A stretch of 64,000 nt of DNA, from contig NC_064041.1 in the NCBI RefSeq assembly GCF_932526225.1, forward strand, positions 14,664,951-14,728,950, written 5' to 3'. Under the pieces are notes generated by a model, which was given only the letters and a program-made list of their open reading frames with translations, did no database searches and was not told the DNA's origin. Position 1 is the first letter of the stretch. Each line of letters starts with the position of its first letter. Source of the DNA: Nematostella vectensis (Eukaryota; Cnidaria; Anthozoa; Actiniaria; Edwardsiidae). The position numbers and the translations under genes were made by a program. Positions 32,932-45,235 of the stretch are shown here, piece after piece.

Positions 32932-35555
32932 ACGGTAGAACACAGTGTAACGGTAGTCGAAATCGACTCGAAAAGTCCCTGAAGAGAAGCGCAAGTGCGG
33001 TTAATCGAGATATACAAATGAGTTTTGATCATTATGGAATCTATAATAATTCGAGCTAATAAGGGCTTTTTATCATGCATTATTGTTACAGTGTATTCAT
33101 TACTTAACTTTTAGATATTACTCAGGGTATAGTATTCGCTCAAGGTATAACCTATCTTACCTTCTGTTTGAGCAAGCTGGTGGATGTCCGCATCAGATAA
33201 TTTTCTCGCTGTGATGGTCGCATTAGTGAACGGAACACAGAGCTGTTCGTCCATGCAGTTGTACTCTGACCGTTGCAGATGGTTGTTGCCGGTTGAGCTA
33301 ATTCCAACCGCAAGCGTCCACCCTCCACATAAAATGTTTGTTGAAGAAACAGCACTGACCAGGCAAAATATTGATGAAAGAAAGGAAGGAAAATATTGAT
33401 GAAAGGAAGGAGGGAAGACAGGATTGAAGGAAGGAAGGAAGGAAGGAAGGAAGGAAGGAAGGAAGGAACGAAGGAACGAAGGAACGGTAAAGGTGCAGCG
33501 GCTTCCCGCTAGCGGCCATCTTAGCGTCTTCTCAATTCACGAATGCCCTCCACACGAGAGGCGTCGTTTTGACCGGAAAATTTTAAAAAATACGCTATGC
33601 CAAGGGAAAGAAAGCTTCCAGCTAGACTCAGAGGTAATCATAGATGATTCTTTTGCAGATTTATAACGGAAATCATTTTATTTCTCACACTGTCACGAAA
33701 CACATAGGGAACAATCCGTTCTTGTTGATGGAGTCTCATCTGCCCCTATAAGTGTGTCATCTGGTGTGCCCCAGCGGACCGTTCTCGGCCCACTGATGTT
33801 TTTGTTTTTACTCTACATAAATGACATCGGCAATGATTATAAATCTTCTACCATAAGATTGTTGATGATACTCTTTTATACAGTGTCATCGAGGCAACTT
33901 CTGATGCACATCAGCTCCAGTCTGATCTTACCTCCATCGAGAAATGGGCAGAGAAATGGCTCATGTCCTTTAACCCAACAAAATGTTTTGTCATGAGAGT
34001 CACGAGAAATAGGGAACCTATAGTATTTAACTACACATTGATGAACCACATCCTTAAACCAGTTGAACACCATCCATACCTAGGCGTCGAGCTCTCGAAC
34101 ACACTTGACTGGAGCTGGCATATAAACAACAAAGTGTCCAAAGCCAACCAAACCTTAGGTTTTTTTAGGCGCAACCTAAGCAATTGCCCAGAGAACATTA
34201 AGGAAGCTGCTTACAAAACGCTCGTTCTTCCACACTTAGAGTATGCCAGCTCTGCCTGGGATCCATGGTTAAAGAAACACGTCAAACAGATTGAGAAGGT
34301 TCAAAGGAGGGCGGGTCGTTTTGTTAAAAATTGCTGGGATAGGACTCCTGGCACAGTCACAAACATCCTAAACGATTTGGAGTGGCCCCCTCTCTCTAAA
34401 AGGCGCCAGGATGCCAGGCTTACATTATTTTACAAGGCTGTTAACAAAAAATCAGCACTTGAGATACCAGACAATATTGATAGACGCACCCGCCAATTAC
34501 GCAGCTCTCATCCAGATAAATTTATCGAGTTATGTCCAAGAACAGAAGCTCGTTTTTCTGTAGGACAATAAAAGAATGGAACAAGCTGCCCCGCCTTACC
34601 CTGGATTCCACTAGTGCAGATATTTTTAGAGAACGAATAAAATAAAATAAAATTATTAAAATTATATTAATACCAATAATGCTGTTTAAACGATTTTTAT
34701 TTTTTATTATTATTTTTATTCTGCCTTATTATTATTTTTATTATTATTATTTTTATTATTATTATTATTTCTATTATTATTATTATTATTTTAGTTAATT
34801 AATTAATTAATGTATTTATTTATTTATTTACTTATACAATTAATATCCACAGTGATGGTAACCCCTATGTGAATTAACAATGTAGATGTAGATGTAGAAC
34901 GAAGGAACGAAGGAAGAAACGAAAAGGAAGGAACGAAAGAAGGAACGAAGGAAGGCTAGGACCTTACATACCAAAGCTTTCCATATCACAGTAGGCCACG
35001 ATTCTTCGACCAAATGGCAATTTAAAGGGATAGTACCCACTCGGAACGGATGCACGAGCAGATTTGAGGTCTGCGCATGAATGGACGCGATTCTTCGGGG
35101 AAAAAATGAAAAAAATAATGAGAAATTTTATAATGGTAAACATATTTTTTATAACAAAACATAGGTTAGAAGGGGAACAAACAACCAAACTCGTGCTTGT
35201 TGTAACAAATTTATAACATTTTTTATAACTGTACTTTATTGTATGGTTCCACGTTTTCCATGTATTGAACTCCCCGACTTCCCGCTCCGAAGTCCGCACG
35301 ATGTGTGTGCCGGTCCGCGTCTTTCAGCATACACATCCTGTCGTTTTTACGGAAGGCGATACTAAGGCAGAAGAACTCCGACTGACACCGTGACATGCAA
35401 TCCACGACATCCCACGCCTCGCTCTCGCGAATTGTGTGACCTTTCACCTCATAACCATATATGGAATACGATGACTCACATTGCTGACCGCTGACCCATC
35501 GAAGAAATAGTAGCCATGGTAACAGAAAAAATGTAAAGATGCCAATGGCTTTCAT
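32932..35555 (-). CDS. Secreted PAN/apple + fibrinogen-like protein, copy C (exons 1-4)
   Basis: Exon 1: 35235-35555 (signal peptide and PAN). Exon 2: 34972-35092. Exon 3: 33161-33322. Exon 4: 32932-32978. The exon 3 acceptor used by the other copies is destroyed here (AG replaced by AT), but an AG six bases downstream restores the frame and removes only two glycines of the GGGW motif. The intron between exons 2 and 3 has been invaded by a non-LTR retrotransposon fragment (33700-34650) and is about 1.65 kb long. Downstream exons are unresolved, and the virus-like element lies farther downstream in the same unit. It could still be expressed, but the weakened acceptor and insertions make that uncertain. 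Confidence 0.7.
33425..33485. repeat. Short GGAA microsatellite in copy C
   Basis: About ten GGAA units followed by GGAAC units, the contracted counterpart of the tracts in copies A and B. Confidence 0.95.
33701..34892 (+). mobile_element. 5'-truncated non-LTR retrotransposon (CR1/L2/Rex-like RT fragment)
   Basis: Reverse-transcriptase C-terminal half. SGVPQRTVLGPLMFLFLLYI and NDI precede the catalytic VDDT at about 33865 after a frameshift. Then come EKWAEKWLMSFNPTKC, the thumb segment (LGFFRRNL) and a conserved C-terminal tail ending at TAA near 34571. The 3' UTR runs into AT-rich (TTA)n and ends in TGTAGATGTAGATGTAGA repeats, a common tail of CR1/L2-type elements. The endonuclease and most of the RT are missing, so it is inactive. 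It lies on the strand opposite to the host gene. Confidence 0.8.
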
Positions 35556-37155
35556 TCCTAGCAAGGGATGCAAATATTTATGAGAAATAAATAGTTATCC
35601 AAAAATTGCATTAACGCTTTTTTTATGAAATTTATTCAAATAGCGATAACGCCATTCGTCATTAATCATTTTTGGACTTTTCTATTCTTAATTAATCATC
35701 TATGGACAATTCCCGGTGCTTGTATTAGGCGTCCTAATTAAGTGTGCACTCTGAGACCCCATGTGCCGGCAGTGCGCCATGGGTATTAATTGATTATGCA
35801 AATAAGTGTTAAGGCGAGAAGAAAAAGATGTGGTAGATGTTCCATAGTAGGATACATGGATATCTTAAAGAGTTGCTCCTAATAATATGCTTATGATGTC
35901 AATTAACAATTAACAATTAACTAAATTAATGAAGAAATGAATTTTTTCTTGTGTAAAAAAATTGCGTGCATTAACCACATAGGGCCTCAGCAGGAACCTA
36001 GATAGCCTCACCGAGAATGCCATAAACAGATGCAAGGCTTGTATTCTCTAACCAGTAGTGCAAGCCATTTGACATTTTGCAATTTCTTATAGTCAACATT
36101 GATTGAAATAGGTGTATACAGTTAAAAAAAGAACAGAAAGTGGGATGGATTGTATTCTATTCAATTCTTCCCAATAACTTAATTAACATACTTGAATGGG
36201 GCTAATTGGGGGAAGTCGTGCCATAAGTTTGGTAAGGAAAACCCTTTGAAATAAAAAAAAAACGATACTTTAAGTGTGTTATTTAACAAGCATACAGACA
36301 AATACTGATTTTAGTTATGACAGTTTTAGTACATCGAAAACTAATGTAGAGAAAGTTTCCTTTTTATAAATCGATCCCTTTTCTAGGCACGATAAACATG
36401 CCAGCATTTAGCATTCTTAGAAAGTTATTTTTTTTGTTTTTGGTCCTGTCTTACCTTTTGGGTTGAAACCACTGTTGATTTAATTGCGACAACCTAGCTA
36501 AATCTCGAGCCAAATTGATTTGCCTAGTATTAACATAAACATGTTTTAAAAAACTTTACGGGGACTTCCTCCCTAAGACGGTGCGCTCTGATTGGTTCGC
36601 TATCTCGTGACAGTTCTCGCGCCAAGCAATGCATAATGAGTAAATGCTCGAAATAGGCGCAGCAAATTCACGTTTCGAAATCAATGTTCGTGCGAGAAAC
36701 TAGCTACAAAATTTAAACACAAAACCCTGAAACCAGGCGCAATTTATTTACTTGATTCAACAATTCATGGAACAAGAACTCTGACAAAGATTCCTGGGCT
36801 TTAAAAAAGACGGTCCTTCAAATACGTTTTTCGTCTCTAGTAAAGAAAATCGATAGTGTTTCGACATTACTTATCAAAGTAGTTAACTGCTAGCCGTTCT
36901 TTCTTTGTTGAACTCCGTGAAGGCAAAGCGGGCGTATGTCAGATTGCAGCAGTCCTACTCGAGATAACAAATTAAACAATACAAACTGTTCTCCCTGAAT
37001 GAAATAAGAATCTGACCCAAAATGTCATATCTTTTAATTTTTCTTTGGCTAAAATACGACGAACACCTAACACCCAACAGGTTTCTTGTTTTGTTTTTTA
37101 AAAAAATTTGGAAGAAACCCTGCAATTGCAAAGTCTCTCTGGCAAAAAAAAAATA
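35556..37155. other. Duplicated upstream region of copy C
   Basis: Collinear with 1033-2610 and 14011-15556 with scattered indels. No gene is seen. Confidence 0.6.
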
Positions 37156-37159
37156 TATG

Positions 37160-38397
37160 TTGAAAGAGAAAAACTCCCTTCTCCTTATAATGGTCAACCT
37201 ATTAAAAACTCCCTTCTCCTTATAATTGTCTATATATATAATTGTCTATTAATAGGGGTGGACCATTATAAGGGGAAGGGAGTTTTTAATAGGGGTGGAC
37301 CATTATAAGGAAAAGGGAGTTTTTAATAGGGGTGGACCATTATAAGGAGAAGGGAGTTTTTAATAGGGGTGGACCATTATAAGGAGAAGGAAGTTTTTAA
37401 TAGTGGTGGACCATTATAAGGAGAAGGGAGTTTTTAATAGGAGTGGACCATTATAAGGAAAAGGGAGTTTTTAATAGGGGTGGACCATTATAAGGAGAAG
37501 GGAGTTTTTAATAGGAGTGGACCATTATAAGGAGAAGGGAGTTTTTAATAGGGGTGGACCATTATAAGGAGAAGGGAGTTTTTAATAGGGGTGGACCATT
37601 ATAAGGAAAAGGGAGTTTTTAATAGGGGTGGACCATTATAAGGAGAAGGGAGTTTTTAATAGGGGTGGACCATTATAAGGAGAAGGGAGTTTTTAATAGG
37701 GGTGGACCATTAGAAGGAGAATGGAGTTTTTAAGAGGGGTGGACCATTATTAGGAGAAGGGAGTTTTTAATAGGGGTGGACCATTATAAGGAGAAGGGAG
37801 TTTTCAATAGGGGTGGACCATTATAAGGAAAAGGGAGTTTTTAATAGGGGTGGACCATTATAAGGGGAAGGGAGTTTTTAATAGGGGTGGACCATTATAA
37901 GGAAAAGGGAGTTTTTAATAGGGGTGGACCATTATAAGGAAAAGGGAGTTTTTAATAGGGGTGGACCATTATAAGGAGAAGGGAGTTTTTAATAGGAGTG
38001 GACCATTATAAGGAGAAGGGAGTTTTTAATAGGGGTGGACCATTATAAGGAGAAGGGAGTTTTTAATAGGGGTGGACCATTATAAGGAGAAGGGAGTTTT
38101 TAATAGGGGTGGACCATTATAAGGAGAAGGGAGTTTTTAAGAGGGGTGGACCATTATAAGGAGAAGGGAGTTTTTAATAGGGGTGGACCATTATAAGGAG
38201 ATGGGAGTTTTTAAGAGGGGTGGACCATTATTAGGAGAAGGGAGTTTTTAATAGGGGTGGACCATTATAAGGAGAAGGGAGTTTTCAATAGGGGTGGACC
38301 ATTATAAGGAAAAGGGAGTTTTTAATAGGGGTGGACCATTATAAGGAGAAGGGAGTTTTTAATAGGGGTGGACCATTATAAGGAGAAGGGAGTTTTT
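37160..38397. repeat. 37-bp minisatellite array 4, mostly inverted
   Basis: The first two monomers (37160-37230) run in the same orientation as arrays 1-3. After a TATATATATA spacer at about 37231-37245 the remaining 31 or so run as the reverse complement (GGGGTGGACCATTATAAGG). The switch marks an inversion border that also includes transposon X. Confidence 0.95.
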
Positions 38398-38399
38398 AA

Positions 38400-40765
38400 T
38401 AGTCGGGTCGCTTAGCGCACAAAAAATGCTCAATCTATACAGAGTGGACGAAAACACCAAAATTGTTATAAATATAGCCTAGAGGATGGTAATCAATATT
38501 GAGACCGGTGCCCACCGGTACCATTTGCGGATCCATAAATAAAGAGTAATTATTTTGTTTAGAAATCTGGTGTTGCGGGTACCCTGAGGTAAGATTTTCA
38601 TACCTTTCCCAGACACAAAAAAAGATCAAAATGCACATATTTGAAAACGATTTCTATCATTTCAGCTGTATTTTATCGAATTTCGAGCCAAGAAACATAT
38701 AAATAGCTATGAAAAGCTACATTTAAAGAAGAAGGAAAACCTAATGGAACCCAGGCCCCACGCGGCTTTATTTACATCGCTTTCGCTAACATGCAAATAT
38801 GACTGATTTTTATCATAAAATAAGCACAAATGTGGTGGACATGAATTTTTCCAGAAATTTTTTTTCAATAAGTTCTCTAAGTATTATATTAAGGGCTATA
38901 GAGCTTTAATTTAACCAGCGCGGCTGTAATTAATAGACCCGTCAGCAGGAAAAAAAATCTGCTACCGATGAGGAAGATTTTTCATTTCCCAATTGTGCGT
39001 TGATAAATTATACCATGACAACTCGGATCATTTGTTTATCTTTTCGTTACGGCCCTATGTTATTTTAAAATCAAAGCATCACAATTGTTTCCGAGGCGAG
39101 AGCCTCGCTCTACCCCATGCTAGTTATGGGTCAAAGCGGGGGAGCCGGCAGACGCCCTTGACTTCCAACCACTCGGTCGTATAAAGCCAAAAACCCTAGC
39201 TAATAGCGTTCCATGATTTATATTTTCATTTTGTAAAAAAAAAGGATATCGAACTAATATCGATCGGCAGCGGTGGCTGGCGTCTACAGATATGGCGCTC
39301 AAAACCTTCTGATCGTTAGAATAATTAATTCTGTCTTACCTCAGGTTTTGGGCTAAACGTGTCCTCTCTTAAGGTTGACGCTAGTATCGTCAACACTAGA
39401 GTTTTTGAACACTTGTTTATAGCACCGTCGTTTCTTCGGCACCTCGAAGAAAACCTCCCAAAGAAAGGAAAAAACCTCTGTTTGGAAAAGAAATCCACGC
39501 GGACCCTGGGCACATGCTAGCGTACGCGCATCATTCTGAAAAGTATCTTTCAGTTTGTTTCAGAATAACTTTCTCCTCTTTATTACAATAACGGTCCGCC
39601 GATCACTGATCCGCACCTTAGGAAAAGCCTCGAAAACTCTGTCCTTTAGTAGAAAACGGTTAAGGGATTTCTCATTCCTAAAATCTCCCAAGCGTGTCTC
39701 ATGTAAATTGTGGAGCTCGGACATCAGGAAAAGGAACGTACCATTTTCAACAGCCTCCACTTATATATTCTGTTAATATATTCTATAAGCATGACAAAAG
39801 CTCTGTACTTTTTTAATCACCCTCTCTCGCTTCCTGGAGACCTTTCCTTTTCTTAAGACATCTCTAGGATAATAAAATAGTCCTCTATTGGTGCGGCGAT
39901 TCATCACTATGATGCATACGTAGGGAGCAATGAGCGCTGTTTTTTTTGTAGTGCCTCGAGCATTAATACCGCAAATTCGTGACAATTCCTGTGCCATTTT
40001 GCGCTATTTGCGCGACAAAGAGTTTCTACAGATGTTTCTTTTGAGAACATCAAAATCCTCTAATATTCTCAAGAAAAGAATCACAACCTAATAACTTTGA
40101 TTAAGGAGGCATATCTAAAGCATCTTATTGGTCTTTGGTGTCTAGTTGACAGACACTTACAAAGCCCCCTTATTAAATCCATCTCTACCTCTTTTTATTT
40201 AGCCAACGTCAAAATACCCGATAATTGCGATTAATCGCAGATTTAGAAGAAATAAATTTAACATCAAGACAAAATTTCATATTTAGTAGGTTATATACAT
40301 TGTACGTCCTTGATACATAAAGAATGATCTTTTTTACCTAAAATACGCGATTTTATGAGGCACTTACAGCATATACAGTGCCAATATAAGCCGCCATCTT
40401 GGATAACCGTAAGGGGGATTGGGTCTAGCTTTGAAAACGTTTTCTCTTAAATAAATCATTTTAATGCAGCAGACGACAGTTTTATCTTGAAATATTAACA
40501 AATACTGTCATATTTCCCCTACCGAAAAAAAAAAAACAATCAGATATTTCGCCTTAGAAATACAAGATCTTTTAATTAAATTTCACCACAGGGAACCCGT
40601 GATGGACGCTTTTTTCTAATTTTTATTCCTTTATTACACAAAATCCTCAATTGGTACCGGTGGGCACCGGTCTCAATATTAATTAGCATCCTCTTGGCTA
40701 TCTTTTTGCCAAGTTTGGTGCTTTTGTCCGCTATGTATAGATTGAAACACTAAGCGACCTGACTA
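38400..40765. mobile_element. TIR DNA transposon X, complete copy (2366 bp)
   Basis: Ends TAGTCGGGTCGCTTAG and CTAAGCGACCTGACTA are inverted. The similarity resumes inward around GAGACCGGTGCCCACCGGTA, so the TIRs are about 130 bp. TAA flanks both sides (38397-38399, 40766-40768), splitting a minisatellite monomer, so the 3-bp duplication is real. TAA duplication suggests the PIF/Harbinger group. No transposase is recognisable among its short frames, so it is non-autonomous or decayed. Confidence 0.75.
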
Positions 40766-40848
40766 TAATAGTGTTGGACCATTATAAAGTTCACATAAGG
40801 AGAAGGGAGTTTTTAAAACAAAGATCAGCGCCGAGGGCCACTGAGTCG

Positions 40849-43093
40849 TTATTGTTGAAAACCATCCCGACTAAGCCCCAGTCTCTCCGCGGCCATCCTC
40901 TTGATTTCCTTGCGGTCGTCTTTCCCGGTTCTTGTCTTTGGAAACTCATCGAAGACAAGATAATATCTCGGTCTGGTCAAATCTATGCCTGCAGTATTAG
41001 CGCGTAACTCCTCGCAGGCCCATTGGTTAATTTGGGCTATAGCGGACTCTGAATCGGCACGAAAGCGAGGATTCAACACAACGCATGCGCACACGACTTC
41101 ATAAAGCCGCTGGTCTGGAACACCGACGGCGATCACTTGCTGAATACACTCGTGGACGTGAAGTGGTAACTCGACCTCTGCGGGTTGTATAGATTCTGTA
41201 GCGCATTTGATCAGATTATCCTGACGCCCGTGGATGCGGAGTCGGCCGTCGCTCGTGAGTGATGCTCTATCGTGAGTAAAGTACCAGCCAGTGGGGGATT
41301 TGGCTTCGTGTCTGTGACCTTTTATCATGAAGTCTGAGCGGAGAAGCATGCCCGCCTCTCTGACACACAGTTCCCCTGTTAGAAACAAACCAGATATGAT
41401 ATTCTTCACTTCTTATGATACATTTGGATATTTTGCAGATTTTGAACATAGTTTACAGGGGGGTGCAGGGCGTGCGAATGCACCCCGCCCCCCCCCCCCC
41501 CCTTACAACGGCCGAAGGTCCACTTTCGGAGAAATTCTAGGTACGGGCCTAGTTTAGGACAATTTTTATCAAAACGGTCACACAGACAAAAGGACATACA
41601 GAGCCGTACAACACACTTTTCAACTTTGCTTTAATTATTTATAGCTTGTAAACTGAAGGACAGACAGACAAACGGACAGACTGACCTTTTGTGTCGACCA
41701 TTACTAACTTTCCTTCGGGGTCGACTATCTTGACTTCAAATCCTGGTATTATCTCGTACAGACCAAACTCAGCAGAGTCGATGTTGTCTCGCGTACAAAT
41801 CGTTCGGCCAGCTGTGCAGAATTCTGTCGCAGCATAAACCACTAAAACCTTTGTATGTGGTAATTTGGAGATGGCCTAAGAGAAATGAAGTACATAGTGT
41901 CAAAATCTTTCATAGTTAGAGTGTGTCTATTAACACGGGTTATTAAGACAAGAAGTTCTTCTAACAAAAACAAAAACGATAAATAAGTCTGTCTTTGTTG
42001 GAAAGCGAAATATTCCCTACCCCTACCCCCTACAGCAAAAGTCTTGCACCCCCCTGGGTAAGAGTCCTAGTTAACCCATACAGCAGTCGATATCTCATCA
42101 CAATTCAATCATAATCCCACTTACCTTCTTCACCGTTTTTTTGTCCATCATCTGTCCTCCTGTCTCAAGCTGCACTAACTTTCTCAGATCGTAACGATCA
42201 ACCCCTTCGAGCTCGTAAAGATCAAGAAAGAACGGCGGAAGCACTATAGCATTCGTCACTTTTTCCTCCTCGAAGACGCCAAGCATGGCGCCAATCATGT
42301 GACTGTCTAATGACAATCTTGGCGGGAAAATGACGTAAGTCAAACCAAGCAGCGCAGATAGTGTGAAGATACAACTTCCAGTTATCCAATCAAAGGGCGC
42401 GTACGAAAATATCACAGTGTCGCTTGTGTAGCCACAAGCAAACGTCTCATGAATGATAGCGTTGACAAATCCGTGGTGCGTGTATTCACATGGTTTCGGG
42501 ATACCTGTGCTACCGGAAGTGAAAATAAAGACAGTGAGGTCATCGAACTGTACTTCATTCTCTGCCTTTATAAGAACGTCGCGAGGTTTTTCTTTTCCTG
42601 ATCGAAGAAGAGTCTCGTAACTATGGCAACTAGTAGACACACCGTCATCTGGCCCAACGAAAATGGCTGCTTTGATGTCGCCCACAATTGCACTGACGGC
42701 GGAAGTGACGTCACTTTGTTGAGAACTAAACGCAACCGCTGATATCTGGCCGCTTAATTCAGTCACTGCATCGTCATAATGGGGACCTACAATCAGCGCT
42801 ACTGCGCCGATCCTATTCAAGGCCATGTGAAATACGATAAACTCTATTGAAGTCTCCAGCATAAGCAATACCTCATCCCCTCTCCCCAGGCCTAGCTCAA
42901 GCAGCATGATCGCGAGGCACTGGGATTGCTCCTGGTACTGTTTGAAGGTTATGGACTTCCTGTGGTTATAGCCTGTCTCGTCACGGTAGACAATGGCTTC
43001 CTTGTCAGGACGCAGAGCTGCTTGTTCGTCTAAAAGCTGGAATAAGGTCCTACATTCCAGCGGAGTGGTGTGTGGTCGATGTACGTAGCTCAT
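40849..43093 (-). CDS. Acyl-CoA synthetase / AMP-binding enzyme (ANL superfamily)
   Basis: Three exons (42125-43093, 41686-41875, 40849-41375) join in frame through GT-AG borders to give about 561 residues with ATG at 43093 and TGA at 40849. Motifs in order: FIFTSGSTGIPKP (ATP/AMP-binding P-loop) and GGFSY-type core in exon 1, VYAATEF (the YGxTE motif with Ala for Gly) in exon 2, GWYFTHD...GRQDNLIK and PKTRTGKDDRK (C-terminal catalytic lysine) in exon 3. The usual TGD is THD here, keeping the Asp. Such enzymes activate a carboxylic acid to the acyl-AMP and then the acyl-CoA; the layout resembles the ACSF2/medium-chain group, but the substrate cannot be told. The 3' flank abuts the minisatellite, and the last exon is partly duplicated at 18487-18743. 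Confidence 0.88.
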
Positions 43094-45200
43094 TGTATCT
43101 AAACAAATACAATATCTATCAATTCCTTTCTTTTCAATTTTTAATATAATGTGTTTTTTTGTGTGTATACGGCACTTCTTACAATTGACATGTTACAGAA
43201 AGATTTTAAATATAGTTGTAGTTTTTTTATTCTTCGCACTGCCTAAACCTGAACCGCACTACAATTACGAAAAAATGATGCGATTCTGTACTCTCCTGCG
43301 CAATAGCTTTCTGTGTCGCTTGTTTACTTCGAGCGACGCAGAAAACTTTATGCGTTCTAAACGGCGCATGGATAAAACGGTCACCAGCCGTATGTCTCGC
43401 AGACGTCCGTATTTAATTTGAGTAGCCGTATGCAATGGTTTTAGACGCCGAATTAACCATATTGGAAAGATTTTATACGGCTAAATTTTATGTGTTTTTA
43501 TGTTTCTTTGTTTGTTTTTAATTACATTATGCATTAGAAACGGTAATGAAAAGAACGGCGTCTAAATCCAACCCTATCCAAAGGCGTTCGGCACGGGGTA
43601 AGTGAGGCGTGCAAAACGCCTAAGCCGTGCCAAATAGAATGGACCGGTCTAATTTGATTAGACGGCGTTCTTTTCGTGTACCTGGACACCTTCTATTTGG
43701 AACGGGGCATACACAACAGTGTTTAAACTAGGTATAAGATAGTATATCATATATATGCATTTTCCTGGGACGGTAGGCACAGTGATTGTTACGCTAAATT
43801 ATAATAATAAATAGTAGCTCGGATTACGCAGCATAACTTGACCGGGCTTTCTAATCAAAGACGGATAGCGCGTCGCTAACAAGGCACATTTGAGCCAAAT
43901 TAGATGGAAATTTGTGGTTTATTATTACAATTTGGCCTAACAATCACTGTTTCTACCGCCCTTGATTTTCGGAGCAAGCTCCGAGCTTGGTCCGAGCGGT
44001 GCAGATCAGCGCAAGTAATTTTCACGTAATTTTCACGTAATTCTCACTGGAACGCAAGCACAAGAGCAAGCGCAAGAGAATGAAACTGCTTGCTCTTGTG
44101 TTTGACAGATTCTCACTTGTTTTGCGGTTCCGTATGCGCTTACGTTTGCACTTGCGTCGCCGTGAGAAACAGCCTTTATCGAACAGTCGGCAACCCGACA
44201 AATCAGAGAAAACCATACTTACACATTTCCTTGACTTCTAAGTAATTCTTGATGTACTATCAGTAGTAAGAAAGCATCTTGTAGTCCGTGACGAGCGTGC
44301 CAGCTTGTGTCCGGCACAGGAACATGTGTAAGTGTAAAGAGATGACGTTACTCCATACCCTATATATAGAAATGCACCTTTTGCCCAATCTGTTCGCATC
44401 ATTATATAACATGCAGCCTAGTCACTGGCGTGATATCATTCACACTGCTCGATTTTATTTTCGAGAAACAGAGAAACAGTTGCCTTGCTTTTTTTTAGGT
44501 CTTAGACTTCGTGTAGATTTTGATTTTTTGTTTTTTTCCCGGCACAAGAAATCTGAAATAGCATATCACGGCCGCCATCTTGGATTATGCGCTGCGCGCA
44601 GGGGGTGGGGAGGGAAAATGCCCAAACACATCATTTTTCCTGCTATACAGGTGAAGACAGGTGATTTTTTAAAGGACTAAGTAAATCAATTCTACAATAT
44701 AATACAAAGAAAATACCCTTATAAAAACAGTAGGAGTACCATGGCATGGGCTTGAAACTTCCACAAATATATGCATATTAAATAAAATAGAAAGGTCATT
44801 GATTTAACATCATAATTCAATTTGTTGTAGACTTTCAATCATGGAAACAAAACACTGAGTCATCTTGCAAGTGCTCATTTGTGAAGTCTACGGGGGACAA
44901 ATACCAAAAAGACTCTGGGACAACAATTAAGTATTTCAAGTGCAATAGAGGAGGAAAACATCGATCTGTTGTGAAGGGACCGAGAAGGACAAAAACCCAA
45001 GGTGCAGTAATTGCAGAAGTAATCCAAGTACAGTAATTGAAGGAGTAATCCAGTACAGCTTGATTACACCTGGCGCATTTCTCTGTCACACTTATTGCAA
45101 AGTGCAGATCTAACATTTTGAATGGCTTACTTTTTGAAAACTGTCTGAATACCATGGTTCAGTTTGTAATATGTGTATGCTCTTGATAATTTTTATTTTA
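43094..45200. other. Intergenic region with foldback repeats
   Basis: No convincing gene. It contains a trace of the GAGCGACGC foldback (43285-43350), a 17-bp-arm hairpin (43548-43564 with 43659-43675), a MITE (43767-43961) and an AAGAGCAAGCGCAAGAG-type imperfect palindrome at about 44050-44150. Open frames at 43149-43421, 44288-44680 and 44835-45155 show no domain. Confidence 0.5.
43767..43961. mobile_element. MITE with about 43-bp inverted ends
   Basis: GGGACGGTAGGCACAGTGAT at the left pairs with ATCACTGTTTCTACCGCCC at the right, and pairing continues through AATTATAATAATA / TATTATTACAATT. Length is 195 bp with no open frame. A target duplication is not obvious. Confidence 0.7.
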
Positions 45201-45235
45201 TTTTTTTACTTTTTTATATTCTAGGCTCATGCAAA

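Noticed and set aside
43149..43421. 90-codon open frame
   Set aside because: No domain, biased composition, and it overlaps a foldback-repeat remnant.
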